Below, one piece after another: positions 12,701 through 24,700 of a stretch of DNA of 64,000 nucleotides. A program made the translations under genes and the position numbers. The notes below the pieces were generated by a model, which worked only from the letters and a program-made list of their open reading frames with translations, ran no database searches and was not told where the DNA came from. Within the stretch, counting starts at the first letter, position 1. Each line of letters starts with the position of its first letter. Source of the stretch: Rugalucina vietnamica (lineage: Eukaryota; Mollusca; Bivalvia; Lucinida; Lucinidae); assembly GCA_964017185.1 (NCBI GenBank), contig OZ024869.1:52044761-52108760 (forward strand), in the 5' to 3' direction.

Positions 12701-15700
12701 TAAAAAGAAAAAAAAATCGAGGAGTTCTAGATTTTGACCTCTAGCCCCGCCCCCTGACTCCGACCCAGAGGTCCGATGTCATGGAACCTAAAGTGTATGA
12801 AGTATGAATGCTTTATGATAAGTTGTTGTCAAGATATGCCTCCTTGTAAAAGTTACACAGCAGTACATCTATTTTTTAGTGTTCTAGTTTTTAACCTCCA
12901 GCCCCACCCCACAGGCATGGACCCAGGGGCCCGATGCCATGGAATGAAACTCAACCCTACAGGGTACCTATGGTCCGAGTATGAAAGCCCTCTGATAAAA
13001 AATTTCAAGATATAGACTTCTAGAATACTATATCACTGAAAAGCCATTATTATTAATGGTGTTCTAGATTTTAACCTCTAGCCCCACCCCCTGGCATGGA
13101 CCCAGGGATCTGATGCCATGGAATGAAAGCCGACCCTACAGGGTGTCAATGGCCCAAGTATCAATGCTTTCTGATGAGTGGTTGTCAAGATATGGACTTC
13201 TAGAAAACTTTAACATAAGAATTGCCATTTTTGAAGGTGTTCTAGATTTTAACCTCCAGCCCCACCCCCTGGCCTGGACCCAGGGGCCCGATGCCATGGA
13301 ATGAAAGCTAACCCTACAGGGTATCTATGGTCCAAGTATGAATGCTTTCTGATGAGTGGTTGTCAAGATATGGACTTCTAGAAAACTTTAACGCAAGTGT
13401 GACGCGCACGCGCACGGGAACGCGCACGGGAACGGGAACGGGAACGTGGACGACCGGGGTGACTGCAATAGCTCTATGCACTTCGTGCAGTCGAGCTAAA
13501 AATGCAAAGAGCCATGGATCAAGTCTCACAGTCATGTGATAACTATGATCTCACAATCAGCACAAAAAAGACAGAGGTTGTACACCAACCAGCGCCCGGA
13601 AAGCCATATAATGAACCTACCATCACTGTGAATGGGCAAAAACTGAAAGTTGTTGACAAGTTCACCTACCTGGGAAGCACTCTCTCCAGAGCAGTGCATA
13701 TTGATGATGAGATCACTCCCAGAATTGCAAAGGCTAGTGTGGCATTCGGACGACTCCGTGCAAATGTCTGGGAGCGAAATGGAATCAAGCTTGACACCAA
13801 GCTGAAAGTCTACAAGGCTGTGGTACTGCCAACCCTCTTGTATGCATGTGAGACCTGGACAGTATACCAACGCCATGCAAAGAGACTTAACCATTTCCAC
13901 TTAAGCTGTTTGAGAAAGTTGTTAAAAATCAAGTGGCAGGACAAGATTCCAGACACAGAGGTCCTGACGAAAGCAGGGATGCAAAGCATGCATACAGTCT
14001 TAAAGCTAGCACAGCTAAGATGGACTGGCCATGTTATAAGAATGCCTGATGCGCGACTTCCAAAGAAAGTTTTCTATGGAGAACTACAGGAGGGAAAGCG
14101 CTCTCAAGGTGGCCAGAAGAAAAAGGTACAAGTAGGCAAAGATCAAAGACACCCTCAAAGCCTCTCTGAAGGATTTCGAAATACCAATGGGGTCCTGGGA
14201 ACAGACTGCACAAGAGCGATCAAAGTGGCGAGGTCTCATCAACAAAGGGGCAGCTCTTTATGAAAAGAAGAGAATCTGTGAAGCTGAAAGAAAGCGAAGA
14301 GAGCGCAAAGCCAAAACAAATGTGCCACCATCAGACTCTATGACATTGACTTGCTCTACTTGCAACCGACAGTTTAGAGCCAGAATTGACCTAGTCAGCC
14401 ATCAAAGAACTCACCAACACACATCAGCACTATTCAAGAAATAATGATGGTCTTTCTCATTAGTGAGAGACGAACTATCATATTGCCTTTAATGAAGTAT
14501 TTAGTAGCCCTACCCCCAGTTTCAAATGCGAAATATTCTATTGCAACGAATGTGAAGTATGTAAAATACTTAAAACTGTTGGATATATATCATAGTTTCT
14601 TGCTTATTTTACCATGAACCATGGCTCTGAGAATCTGTAACCAAGTATCTTGGATCAAAGATTTTTATCCAGAATGTAATATATGTAACATACATGTAAT
14701 GAATAACGAAGGGCAATGTACATAGCAGGAATGCCAGTACAGGTCAGTGTAATTCTCTATTCCATTAGATATTTTGCAAATATATATCTTAAATGACAAT
14801 TCAAGTTTGCTCCAATAAGAGATGTTTGCTTTATGTACATTGGAGCATGTGTCTGTTACAGTATGTTACATATGTTACCATAATATGTTTTGAAAATAAT
14901 GATATGGCAATTTTAGCGTCAGAAAAATAAGATTTTTATTCTTATTCCATTCACCCAATTCATATAGTCTACAAGAAACATGTCCATTCTCAACACTAAA
15001 GTTGCTTGAGCAATAATATGACACCTACAGTGTAATGTCTGTAACATATATTAAAATAACCCTTTCAAAATTAGCATTGTGAGTGACTTCGTTTGTTTTT
15101 TTTTTAGTTACACATTCCAGCTTCTTTTCAAATACATGTGATTTTTACATTACCATGTTCAATGGAGGAGACGGAAAAATCCTATACTGTATATATTATA
15201 CTAAATGGGTTATTTAGCAACCCTACCCCCAGCTTCATAAGCCAAATTGTATTGCTAATTACGTAAAACATGTAAATAATCGTTTCTAATGGCTGTATCT
15301 AATGTTGATAATTATTTGCTTATATTTCATGCCTATGGAGAACTATAGTTCTGAGTGGGTGTCACCAAGTATCTAGGCTCAGACATCTTAATGGGGAATG
15401 TAACGTATGTATGAATAAAGAATGACGTGGTCTACAATAGATATATATGATGCTATTTCAAAAAAAGTGTCAACACTTCACGTTTCCCTATGAATAATTT
15501 AAATTTTGGTGTAAAACAAAACTAGAAATCTAATTCAGTTCTGATAATCATGTCTTTGGACCCAATAAATACTATTTTTAAACGTTTAGAAATCTCTTAA
15601 AAATGCAGAAAAATTAGGGTATTACTACAAAATCGTTTGTACTTGAACTGTTAATAGACCTAGAATGCTGAAAGTGGTATCAAATAAATGGGACGGCAAT

Positions 15701-18700
15701 GGACAAATGCCCTCAGTCCTCTAAATACATCATCTGAATTTCAGTTTTATAAATAATAATGAAAACTTTAGAAATTAGAGAAAATACATAACAAATAAGC
15801 AGGTATACCTACAAAATGATTATGGTTTTTCAGCAAGATAAAGTCTGAATGTGCTGAAAATGGCAAGGGCAATTTTCTATCATCCTTCTATAATAAAATG
15901 TCACTTGATGAGCATTAATAAATATAATGGATGAATTAGATGTTGGCGATTAACCGCCGAAGAATTGAGGCGGGGTGCCTATTATACCAGATGAATCTTG
16001 GCTACTGGAAGTCCTAGACAGCTGAAATTGGTATCGATCGGTTGCTAAGACAATGTTCTTTAACCATATGATGTTATGAATAAATCATATGAATGTTTGT
16101 TTCATGAATTGCAACAAGAACTACAGAAATAGAGAAAATTTGCAGAAACGCGAAGGGAATACCAACAAAATCACTTATATCTCCACTATCAATAGCTGTT
16201 GAGTAGCCAAATGGCATCAAATGTTACTATTTGGTCACTTCAATAATGAATTGTTGTCATGTTATCACAAAATATATGAATCGTCATGTTGTCATGTATA
16301 CATACCACAAAACATATGAGGCTAAAGCAAAGATACACGCGTCCCTGTTGCTGGACACCCTTAATTGTTTGCTATATACCATTTTTAGCAACGTTTTATG
16401 AATACCCATGAAAGTAAATCTGATATGATTTGTATATAAGAGCTCTGGGAAATGGTGCATTGTCCAAGCAAATATCTGATACCAATTAAACCCTCTAAGG
16501 CAATGAGCAGCCGGGATATAAGTGATTTTGTTGGTTTATCTCTTCATTTTTCTCTTATTTTCTCTTATTTATGAAGTTTAATTCTAATATTAGTGACCTT
16601 GATCAGATAAGAAGGTTTATATATCAGGTTACAGTGTTATAATTCATTGTCATAGCAATCATTTGATACCAGATTCAGCACAGTAGTGCTATTAGTAACC
16701 TAGACACAAGCCATTTTGTAAGGTATACCCTCTTATTTTCCATGATTCTTCTCCAGTCTGTCAAAATTTCATTAATACGAGGTATTCATTAAACTAAAAA
16801 TAAGTTTATTCATTTATCAGACTAGAAGACAAATTGCATAGCCCAAAGCATCAAGCTGCTACCACTTTTATCATTCTAGGCCTATTGACATGCCAGACAC
16901 TAGTAATATGTAAGTATAAATGCTATTTTTCTGTGATTTTCCAAACTTTTTTTATATCAATATTGATAAATATGCAAATGAGATCATTTTCAAATAGACC
17001 CAAAACATCTGTAAAATTGTCAAATGGTATCACTGGTGTATAAACTATGTGCAACAATGATAGCTTGGGTCTGAAAGACGTTTTTTATGGGTTTTTAATG
17101 ATTTTTGGCCATTTTAATGTATAAATTAAAATTCACAAATATGCAAATAAGATGATATGCATAACTTACCTTAAGATGAAACGGCTTCTTAAGAAGAAGC
17201 TTTAAAATGAAATCAAGTTCAGTGGTCTACGATAAGTCACAACGTATATATGATCAGTTTTGTAGGCCAAATTAACCCCATGCGGTATTGGTAGCACTGT
17301 AACATTACATGAAATCTAAATATAAACAACTTGGCGTTACACCGTTACAACTGAGGCACATCTAGCAAATGAAAATAACACAAGCATGTCATTCTCACCT
17401 TGCACATTGGTGTTTGCAGCTTTGAAATCCACAGAAACTATTACAGAAACCCTTATTTGTTTATAAATGTTAATTCACATATTTTTGTTACATACGTTAC
17501 ACAAATTGAGAACCATCTATGTCAACTTGATAAAATTATCTATCACATATTGCCCTTGAAGAATCTTGTAGACAAATGGTAGAATTATGGTAAAACAACC
17601 TATTGTTCAATCCCAATCAAAGAATACTGCAAATATAATAAGCTGGTAACAGTTGTTATTTTTAAATGGACGTTACACCGTTACGCCCCGGGGTACAAAG
17701 TGCAAACATCTCTCATTTGAATGCAAATAACACAAACATGACATACTTACCTTGCACATTGGTGTTTGCAGATTTGTACTCCACAGAAACTATTACTGAA
17801 AACCTTATTGGTTTATAAAGGTAAATTCGCATATATTTGTTACATACGTTACATACGTTATACATATAGAGACCCATATATGCCAACATGATAAAATTAT
17901 GCATCCCACATATTTTCCTCGAAGAATCTTGCAGACAAATGGTAGAATTATGGTAAAACAACCTATTATTCATTCCCAATCAAAGAATACTGCAAATATA
18001 ATAAGCAGGTAACAGTTGTTATTTTTAAATAGCTGTTACACCGTTACGCCCCAGCGTACAAAGTGCAAACATCTCTCATTTGAATCAGAAAAGACTGCTC
18101 TTTAAGATAGACTATGTCTGCAAAATTCCCTAGGGGGGGGGGGGGGGGGGGGGGCAGGACCTTTTTCAGCCAGCAGTCTAAAAAACATTATGTCACGTGA
18201 TCTAGAGGCCACGCCTATGGGCGAGGCGACGTCAAAACCCATCCAGTGACGTTGTTTGTTTACTCTTGTTGACGTGACGTTGGTCGCGTGTAGCCATGAC
18301 ATTAGGCGTGAAAATTTGACGTTTTGGCTGTTCCAAAATTACGTTAAGTCATATTTGATGTCAAATAACATGAAAATGAACGGTGATATGCGCAATTAAA
18401 AATATGATACTTGATTGTTAATATAAAATGTAAATATAAGTATTGAAATTCAGATTTTAGCATTCAGTGGATGATGAAAAACATTAGCTGTTTTAATGTC
18501 TCCGAGAAGCCCTTCGGGCTTCACAGACATTAAAACAGCCTAATGTTTTTCATCATCCAGTGAAAGCTAAAATCTGAATTTCAATCCTTAAATAAGGCCA
18601 TCCTTAAAAAAATATTTGTTTGCAATTGTCTAACCAGTAGGTTAAAGTGTGAATAGGTAGATCAGATTTTTTTTTCCTCACAAAATGTGAAACGTAGGTC

Positions 18701-21700
18701 TAATTATACATATAATCAAAGAAAGTTTAGAATAAATAAAGTGCAGTAGAATGAAAGAAGAGTAGAACTAACATGCTTAAAGAACTAGAAACACTAGTTT
18801 ATAGATTGAGGAATATTGTTTTGCAAAGTATTTTTGTTTTGCAAAAAAAAAAAAATCATTCTGAAAAGCTAAAAAAAATTTGGGTAGGCAGAAAAAGGGT
18901 GGGTCGGTAGGCAATTGCAAACAAATGGAATTTTATTGCCTGATTGACTCTTTTATTTCTTTATTTGTTGTACACTCTAAAGGATTAATAATCCCAGTCA
19001 GGTTAGTCTAGAGAGAGTTGGTCATTCTATTATTAACTGTATACAGTTCAACCTCATCATAACATGCGTCCTTACAGTGTGGATTTCAATATAACACGGT
19101 CATGTCATGACTCCCAAAATGATTGTTTGGTATGCATGTATGTCTATTGTATGTAACCACATTAGAACACTGTTTATTTATAACATAGTCTGTTTTTATG
19201 GACCTCAAAGATCGCAATATAATGAGTTTGACCTGTACTTGTTTCTGGCTGGTCATGTTTCAGGGCGTTTCTTTACCTATGTTCTTCAAATAGACTTAGA
19301 TATTTTTGTGGCAAAACCTTGACCTCCTGTCAGCAAAACATGTCAGTGTAATGTATAGCCCCTTATACCCCACTTTTATATAGCAAAACTGGGGTATGCA
19401 GGGGTATACCTATTTTTCTTATTTTTGCTCCAAAACATAGATTGTGGGTACTCCTTAGAGCCACCTTGGCGAGGAGGTTCTAGTGTGTACACACAATCTA
19501 TGTTTTGAGCAAAAATAAGAAAAATATCAATTTTTTTCTACTGAAAATTTTCATTTTTTCCAGTAGTAAGAAAAATCTGTATATTGCATGGGCCAGTTTT
19601 TGTAATGCCATTTGGCTAGTTTTGATGCCTAAATATTTCTACAGACCCACGCTTAGAGTTTTTAGCTCACCTGAGCCGAAGGCTCACAGGTGAGCTTATA
19701 GTATAGTGGTCGAGCCGGCGTCCGTGCGTCGTCGTCAACATTTTCAAACGGCTTCTCCTCTATGTTTTGAGCAAAAATAAGAAAAATATCAATTTTTTTC
19801 TACTGAAAATTTTCATTTTTTCCAGTAGTAAGAAAAACCTGTATATTGCATGGGCCAGTTTTTGTAATGCCATTTGGCTAGTTTTGATGCCTAAATATTT
19901 CTACAGACCCACGCTTAGAGTTTATAGTATAGTGGTCGAGCCGGCGTCCGTGCGTCGGCGTCAACATTTTCAAACGGCTTCTCCTCTGAAGCTGCCAGGC
20001 CAATCTTTTCATATTTCACATATAGCATCTACAGGGGGGGGGGGGGGAACGAATATTTGTGCTTTTTATTTCGATCGGATAAGAACTCTGGTTGCTATGG
20101 CAACTTGAAGTTTCCATTGACTTGTATGGAGAAAAAGTGGAAATTGGCATTTTCCGTTGTCAGGCTGGGGATATTTGAATTTTGTTTTTACATAAATGTT
20201 TATTGAGTAGTCCTTCATGTTTAAGGCAACTTTTGTAAAAATCACTTTATTCGTTTTGTTGCTATAGCAACATAAAGGGTAAATTTTCGAAAAAAATATT
20301 CAAAAATCTTGTTCTCAGAAGCCGTATGGGGGATGAAGCTGAAATTTAGCATACATGCTTATGACATTAGCCTGTACAAAGTTTGTGTTTTTTATTGTCT
20401 TTGTCCAACTACTTTGGTTGCCATGGTAACTTGAAGTTTCCATTGACTTATAAGGCAAAAAGGGGAAATTTGCAATTTCTGCCGTTTCATTGAGGATACT
20501 GAAATTTTGTTTTTACATAAATATTTATTGAGTAGTCCTCCCCGTTTTAGGCAACTTTTGTCAAAATCGCTTTATTCGTTTGGTTGCTATAGCAATGTAA
20601 AGGGTAAATTTTAGAAAAAATATTCAAGAATTTTCTTCTCAGAAGCTGTAAGGGGGATGAAGCTGAAACTTTGCATACATGCTTATGATATTAGCCTCTA
20701 CAAAGTTTGTGTTTTTTATTGTCCTTGTCCCTCTACTTTGGTTGCTATGGCAACTTAAAGTTTCCATTGACTTATAAGACAAAAGTGGAAAATTGCAATT
20801 TTTTGAAAACTATTGCAGCCTGAGACCTGAAAAGTGGTAGATGCAAACAACTAATGGAGTAGATGAAGGTATGTGAATAATTTAGGCCCCCCTGTCATCC
20901 ATACACACTTTTCAAAGATCTCCTCTAAAACCGCTTAGCCAATCAAAGTGAAATTTTATGTGGAGCATCTCTGGGTAGTGGGGACAAAAATTTAATCACG
21001 AAATCTAGGTCACATGACCAAGATGGCCGCCATGCCCATATATGGTAAAAACCACTCAAAAATCTTCTTCTCCAGAATGGGCAGGCCGATTTTCAAGAAA
21101 CTTGGTATGTAGCATTTGGGACTCCAGCCCATCGTTGTTTGATCAAATAATGACCCTAGGATGACCTTGACCTATTTTACGTCAAGGTCAATTTTGGAAA
21201 CATAGGCTTTTACATGGGAAAAAGTGAAAACTATGGATTTTTTTAAAACTATTTCAGCCTGAGACCTGAAAAGTGGTAGATGCAAAACAACTAATGAAAG
21301 TATGTGATTAATTTAGGTCAAGGTCATCTTTTGACCTTGGCTGATCTGTCGTCTATACACGCTTTTCAAAGATCTTCTTCTCCGAAACCGCATGCCAATC
21401 AAACTGAAATTTTATGTGGAGCATCCCTGGGTAGGGGTAACGAACGTTTGATCCCGAAATCTAGGTCACATGACCAAGATGGCTGCCGGGCCCATATAGG
21501 GTAAAAACCACTCAAAAATCTTCTCCAGAACCGGCAGGCTGATTTTCACGAAACTTGGTATGTAACATTTGGGACTCCAGTCCATCATAGTTTGATAAAA
21601 CGATGACCCTAGGATGACCTTGACGTATTTTACGGCAAGGTCAATTTTGGAAACATAGGCTTTTACATGGGGAAAAAGTGAAAACAATGGATATTTTGTA

Positions 21701-24700
21701 AATTAAATGCAGCCTGAGACCTGAAAATGGTAGATGCAAACAACTAATAGAGTAGATGAAGGTATGTGATTAATTTAGGTCAAGGTCAATTTTGGAAACA
21801 TAGGCAAACATGGAAACATGGGGAAAAGTGACAACTAGGTCTCAGGTAAGCGTTTACAGGACCAATGATCCTATGGTAACTATTGCAGCCATAGACCTGA
21901 AACATTACCAAGATGGCGGTCATACCCTTTTAGGGTAAAAAAAAAGAAAGAAAAAAATTCACTTTGTCCAGTGACTGTGCTTGTTGACTCTCAGGTGAGC
22001 GATCGTTGCCCTTGGGCTACTTGTTTGGACTTTGCAATTCCTGCACCTGTTTTGACTTTACCCCAAAATGGCATGCTTAGTCTAATTTCAAATGCATCAT
22101 AAGTTCACAAACAATATTTAGAGTCTGAGATTTTCAGAAAATTAATGTCCATACTCCATACCTATGTTGACAAAAGCACTGTGTCTCTGGACCAATCATC
22201 TTGCAGTCCATACCGGTGGGTGAAGTCCAGGCTACAAACAAACGATTCTTCATACGCTGTTGAATGAAACAGTAATTTAAGTAAAAGCTGTAAATTCTAC
22301 CAACATATGAGTAAAAAGTCTAAACTGATACTTTTGATAATTGGTCATTTAAAAATACATGTATTTGTTCTATGTACATGTAGTAATTAGGAGACCCATG
22401 GTAAATTGTCTCCAGCTCGGAAGCTGGAACATTTCTCTGACAGAGGTAAAAAGAATTGTTTCCATTATAATCATGGTTTTCTGGTAAGAGATAAAATTAG
22501 CACCTTTTATACCTTATAGTTTGACAATTTATAAGTTCATGCCTCCATGCATATCCTTTGACTGTACTACTACCCAATTTGTGCTTAAAAAACAACAAAA
22601 ACAAACAATATTCCATGTCATGCAACTAAAATACCAGCGGACCATTGGTCCTGAGAACGCTCACCTGAAGCCTGATCCTGGAGTACATGTATTAAGTCAT
22701 CATGAAATGACCTTGACCTTGAATACTCACACACCATTATTGAATTCATAAGTTGTCGGCAACTGCAAAGTTTCAGGTCTCATGCTGCAATAGTTTCCAA
22801 ACCCAGTGATTTCTGAGAAAACCATAATTTTAATTTTGATATTTAAATGACCTTGGGTCAAGGTCAAGAAATGACCTTGGCCTTCATTAATTACTTACCT
22901 TCATTGACTCCATTGGTTGTCTGCATCTAGCAACTTTCAGGTCTCAGACTGCAACAGTGTCCAAAATATTCATTGTTTTCGCCTTTTCCCATGTAAAAGC
23001 CTATGTTTCCAAAATTGACCTTGCCGTAAAATAGGTCAAGGTCATCCTAGGGTCATCATTTCAACAAACTATGATGGGCTGGAGTCCCAAATGCTACATA
23101 CCAAGTTTCGCGTAAATCGGCCTGCCGGAGAAGAAGATTTTTTAGTAGTTTTTACCATATATGGGCGTGGCGGCCATCTTGGTCATGTGACCTGGATTTT
23201 GCGATCAAACTTTCGTCTCCCCTACCCATGGATGCTCCACATAAAATTTCAACTTGATTGGCCCAGCAGTTTCAGAGAAGAAGATCTTTGAAAAGTGTGT
23301 ATGGACGACAGACTGGCAAAGGTCAAGAGATGACCTTGACCTAAATTAATCACATACCTTCATCTATTCCATTAGTTGTTTGCATCTACCACTTTTCAGG
23401 CCTCAGGCTGCGATAGTTTTCAAAAAATCCATAGTTTTCACTTTTTCCCATGTAAAAGCCTATGTTTCCAAAATTGACCTTGCCGTAAAATAGGTCAAGG
23501 TCATCCTAGGGTCATCATTTTATCAAATTATGATGGGCTGAAGTCCTCAATGCTACATACCAAGTTTCGCGTAAATCGGCCCACCAGTTCTGGAGAAGAA
23601 GACTTTTGAGTAGTTTTTACCATATATGGGCGTGGCGGCCATCTTGGTCATGTGACCTGGATTTTGTGATCAAACTTTCGTCTCCCCTACCCATGGATGC
23701 TTCACATAAAATTTCAACTTGATTGGCCCAGCAGTTTCAGAGAAGAAGATCTTTGAAAAGTGTGTATGGACGACAGACTGGCCAAGGTCAAGAGATGACC
23801 TTGACCTAAATTAATCACATACCTTCATCTACTCCATTAGTTGTTTGCATCTACCACTTTTCAGGCCTCAGGCTGCAATAGTTTTCAAAAAATCCATAGT
23901 TTTCACTTTTTCCCATGTAAAAGCATATGTTTCCAAAATTGACCTTGCCGTAAAATAGGTCAAGGTCATCCTATGGTCATCATTTTATCAAACTATGATG
24001 GGCTGAAGTTCCCAATGCTACATATCAAGTTTCATGGAAATCGGCCCACCGGTTCTGGAGAAGAAGATTTTTGAGTGGTTTTTACCATATATGGGCATGG
24101 CAGCCATTTCGGTCATGTGACCAAGATATCACGAACAAAATTACAATGCCACTACCAAAGGAGGCTCCACATAAAATTTCAACTAGATCGGCCAAGCGGT
24201 TTCAGAGAAGAAGATTTTTGAAATTGTGGATGACGACGGACGGACGCTGGATCATAGCCATCCTATAAGCTCACCTTGTGAGCTTTCGGCTCAGGTGAGC
24301 TAAAAATGCATGTTATGTACACACCATTGGCAAGACTTTTTTCTTGTACGCCTCATACTGCTCTGGAGTAAACATAACCCCTCCATCATCATCTCCTACT
24401 ATCCTATAAAAGATATAATATCAGTCATTACAAAAAACAAATGCTCATAAAACATACAGATTAGTTTTACTATATAAAAGTGGGGTGTAAAAAATAATAA
24501 GAGCTGTTGCAGGATAGTGTAGCTCACCTGACTTGTGCTTTGCCACTAAATCTATCAAAATCTATGAAACATGACCTTGACCTCAAGGTCACTCAGGTGA
24601 GTCATAATGGTACAGCATAAAACTTCAGACCAGTATCTACAAGCATGCAAAGTATCAACTTGATACATCTATATGTTCAAGACATACAGACTTATAAAAA

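Larger units (their letters stand above)
11079..13497 (-). mobile_element. Minisatellite element, family C (pearl/HINE-like)
   Basis: Read on the minus strand it starts AGCTCGACTGCACGAAGTGC, continues into TAGAGCTATTGCAGTC, and ends GCAGTCGAGCACG plus the hairpin GCTGTCCTGCGACAGC and TCTTA. It interrupts the LINE RT frame between Glu-Ala and Met-Gln codons. The core has two tandem arrays, a 128-bp unit (11140-12600) and a 155-180-bp unit (12720-13393), plus an ACGGGA run (13401-13447). The plan resembles bivalve pearl or Helentron-associated elements. No protein is encoded. Confidence 0.75.
8791..14444 (+). pseudogene. LINE endonuclease-RT polyprotein, disrupted
   Basis: The APE-type endonuclease (8824-9600) shows SETRF, a [10 protein letters not shown] block and a DYVIVR / DHRLV end. 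Its N-terminus just upstream has TAG in the GxWNVRTL position (8815). The frame shifts near 10236. RT follows (10250-11077) with [32 protein letters not shown] and the catalytic LYADDM. An insertion (11079-13497) then splits it. The thumb region resumes at 13498, shifts frame near 14127, and ends with a C2H2 finger [20 protein letters not shown] at 14353-14414. The endonuclease resembles craniofacial development protein 2-like sequences, common in mollusc LINEs. Clade (RTE/BovB-like or other) not settled. At least four lesions make it inactive. Confidence 0.88.
7851..14479 (+). mobile_element. Full-length but broken LINE, 11-bp target duplication
   Basis: The element is bounded by the direct repeat ATATTGCCTTT at 7840-7850 and 14480-14490. 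The flanks rejoin to the sequence expected of the host repeat unit (compare 15190-15225). After removing the nested insertion it is about 4.2 kb, with roughly 0.95 kb of 5' UTR (7851-8800), an APE-type endonuclease, RT and a C-terminal zinc finger. Confidence 0.85.
7364..18180. mobile_element. Large palindromic non-coding TIR element with nested insertions
   Basis: The left end TAGGCTGCTAGCC and right end (inverted TAGACTGCTGGC) continue into a poly-C/poly-G tract, a shared CTAGGGAATTTTGCAGACAT and a block ATCTTAAAGA...AGAGATGTTTGCAC, giving about 140 bp of imperfect inverted repeat (7364-7502 against 18040-18180). Inside, subrepeats run in one orientation on the left (7400-7850, 14491-16240) and the other on the right (16440-18100), centred near 16.3 kb. 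Without the LINE the element is about 4.2 kb. No coding sequence is visible. Target duplication unclear. Confidence 0.65.
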
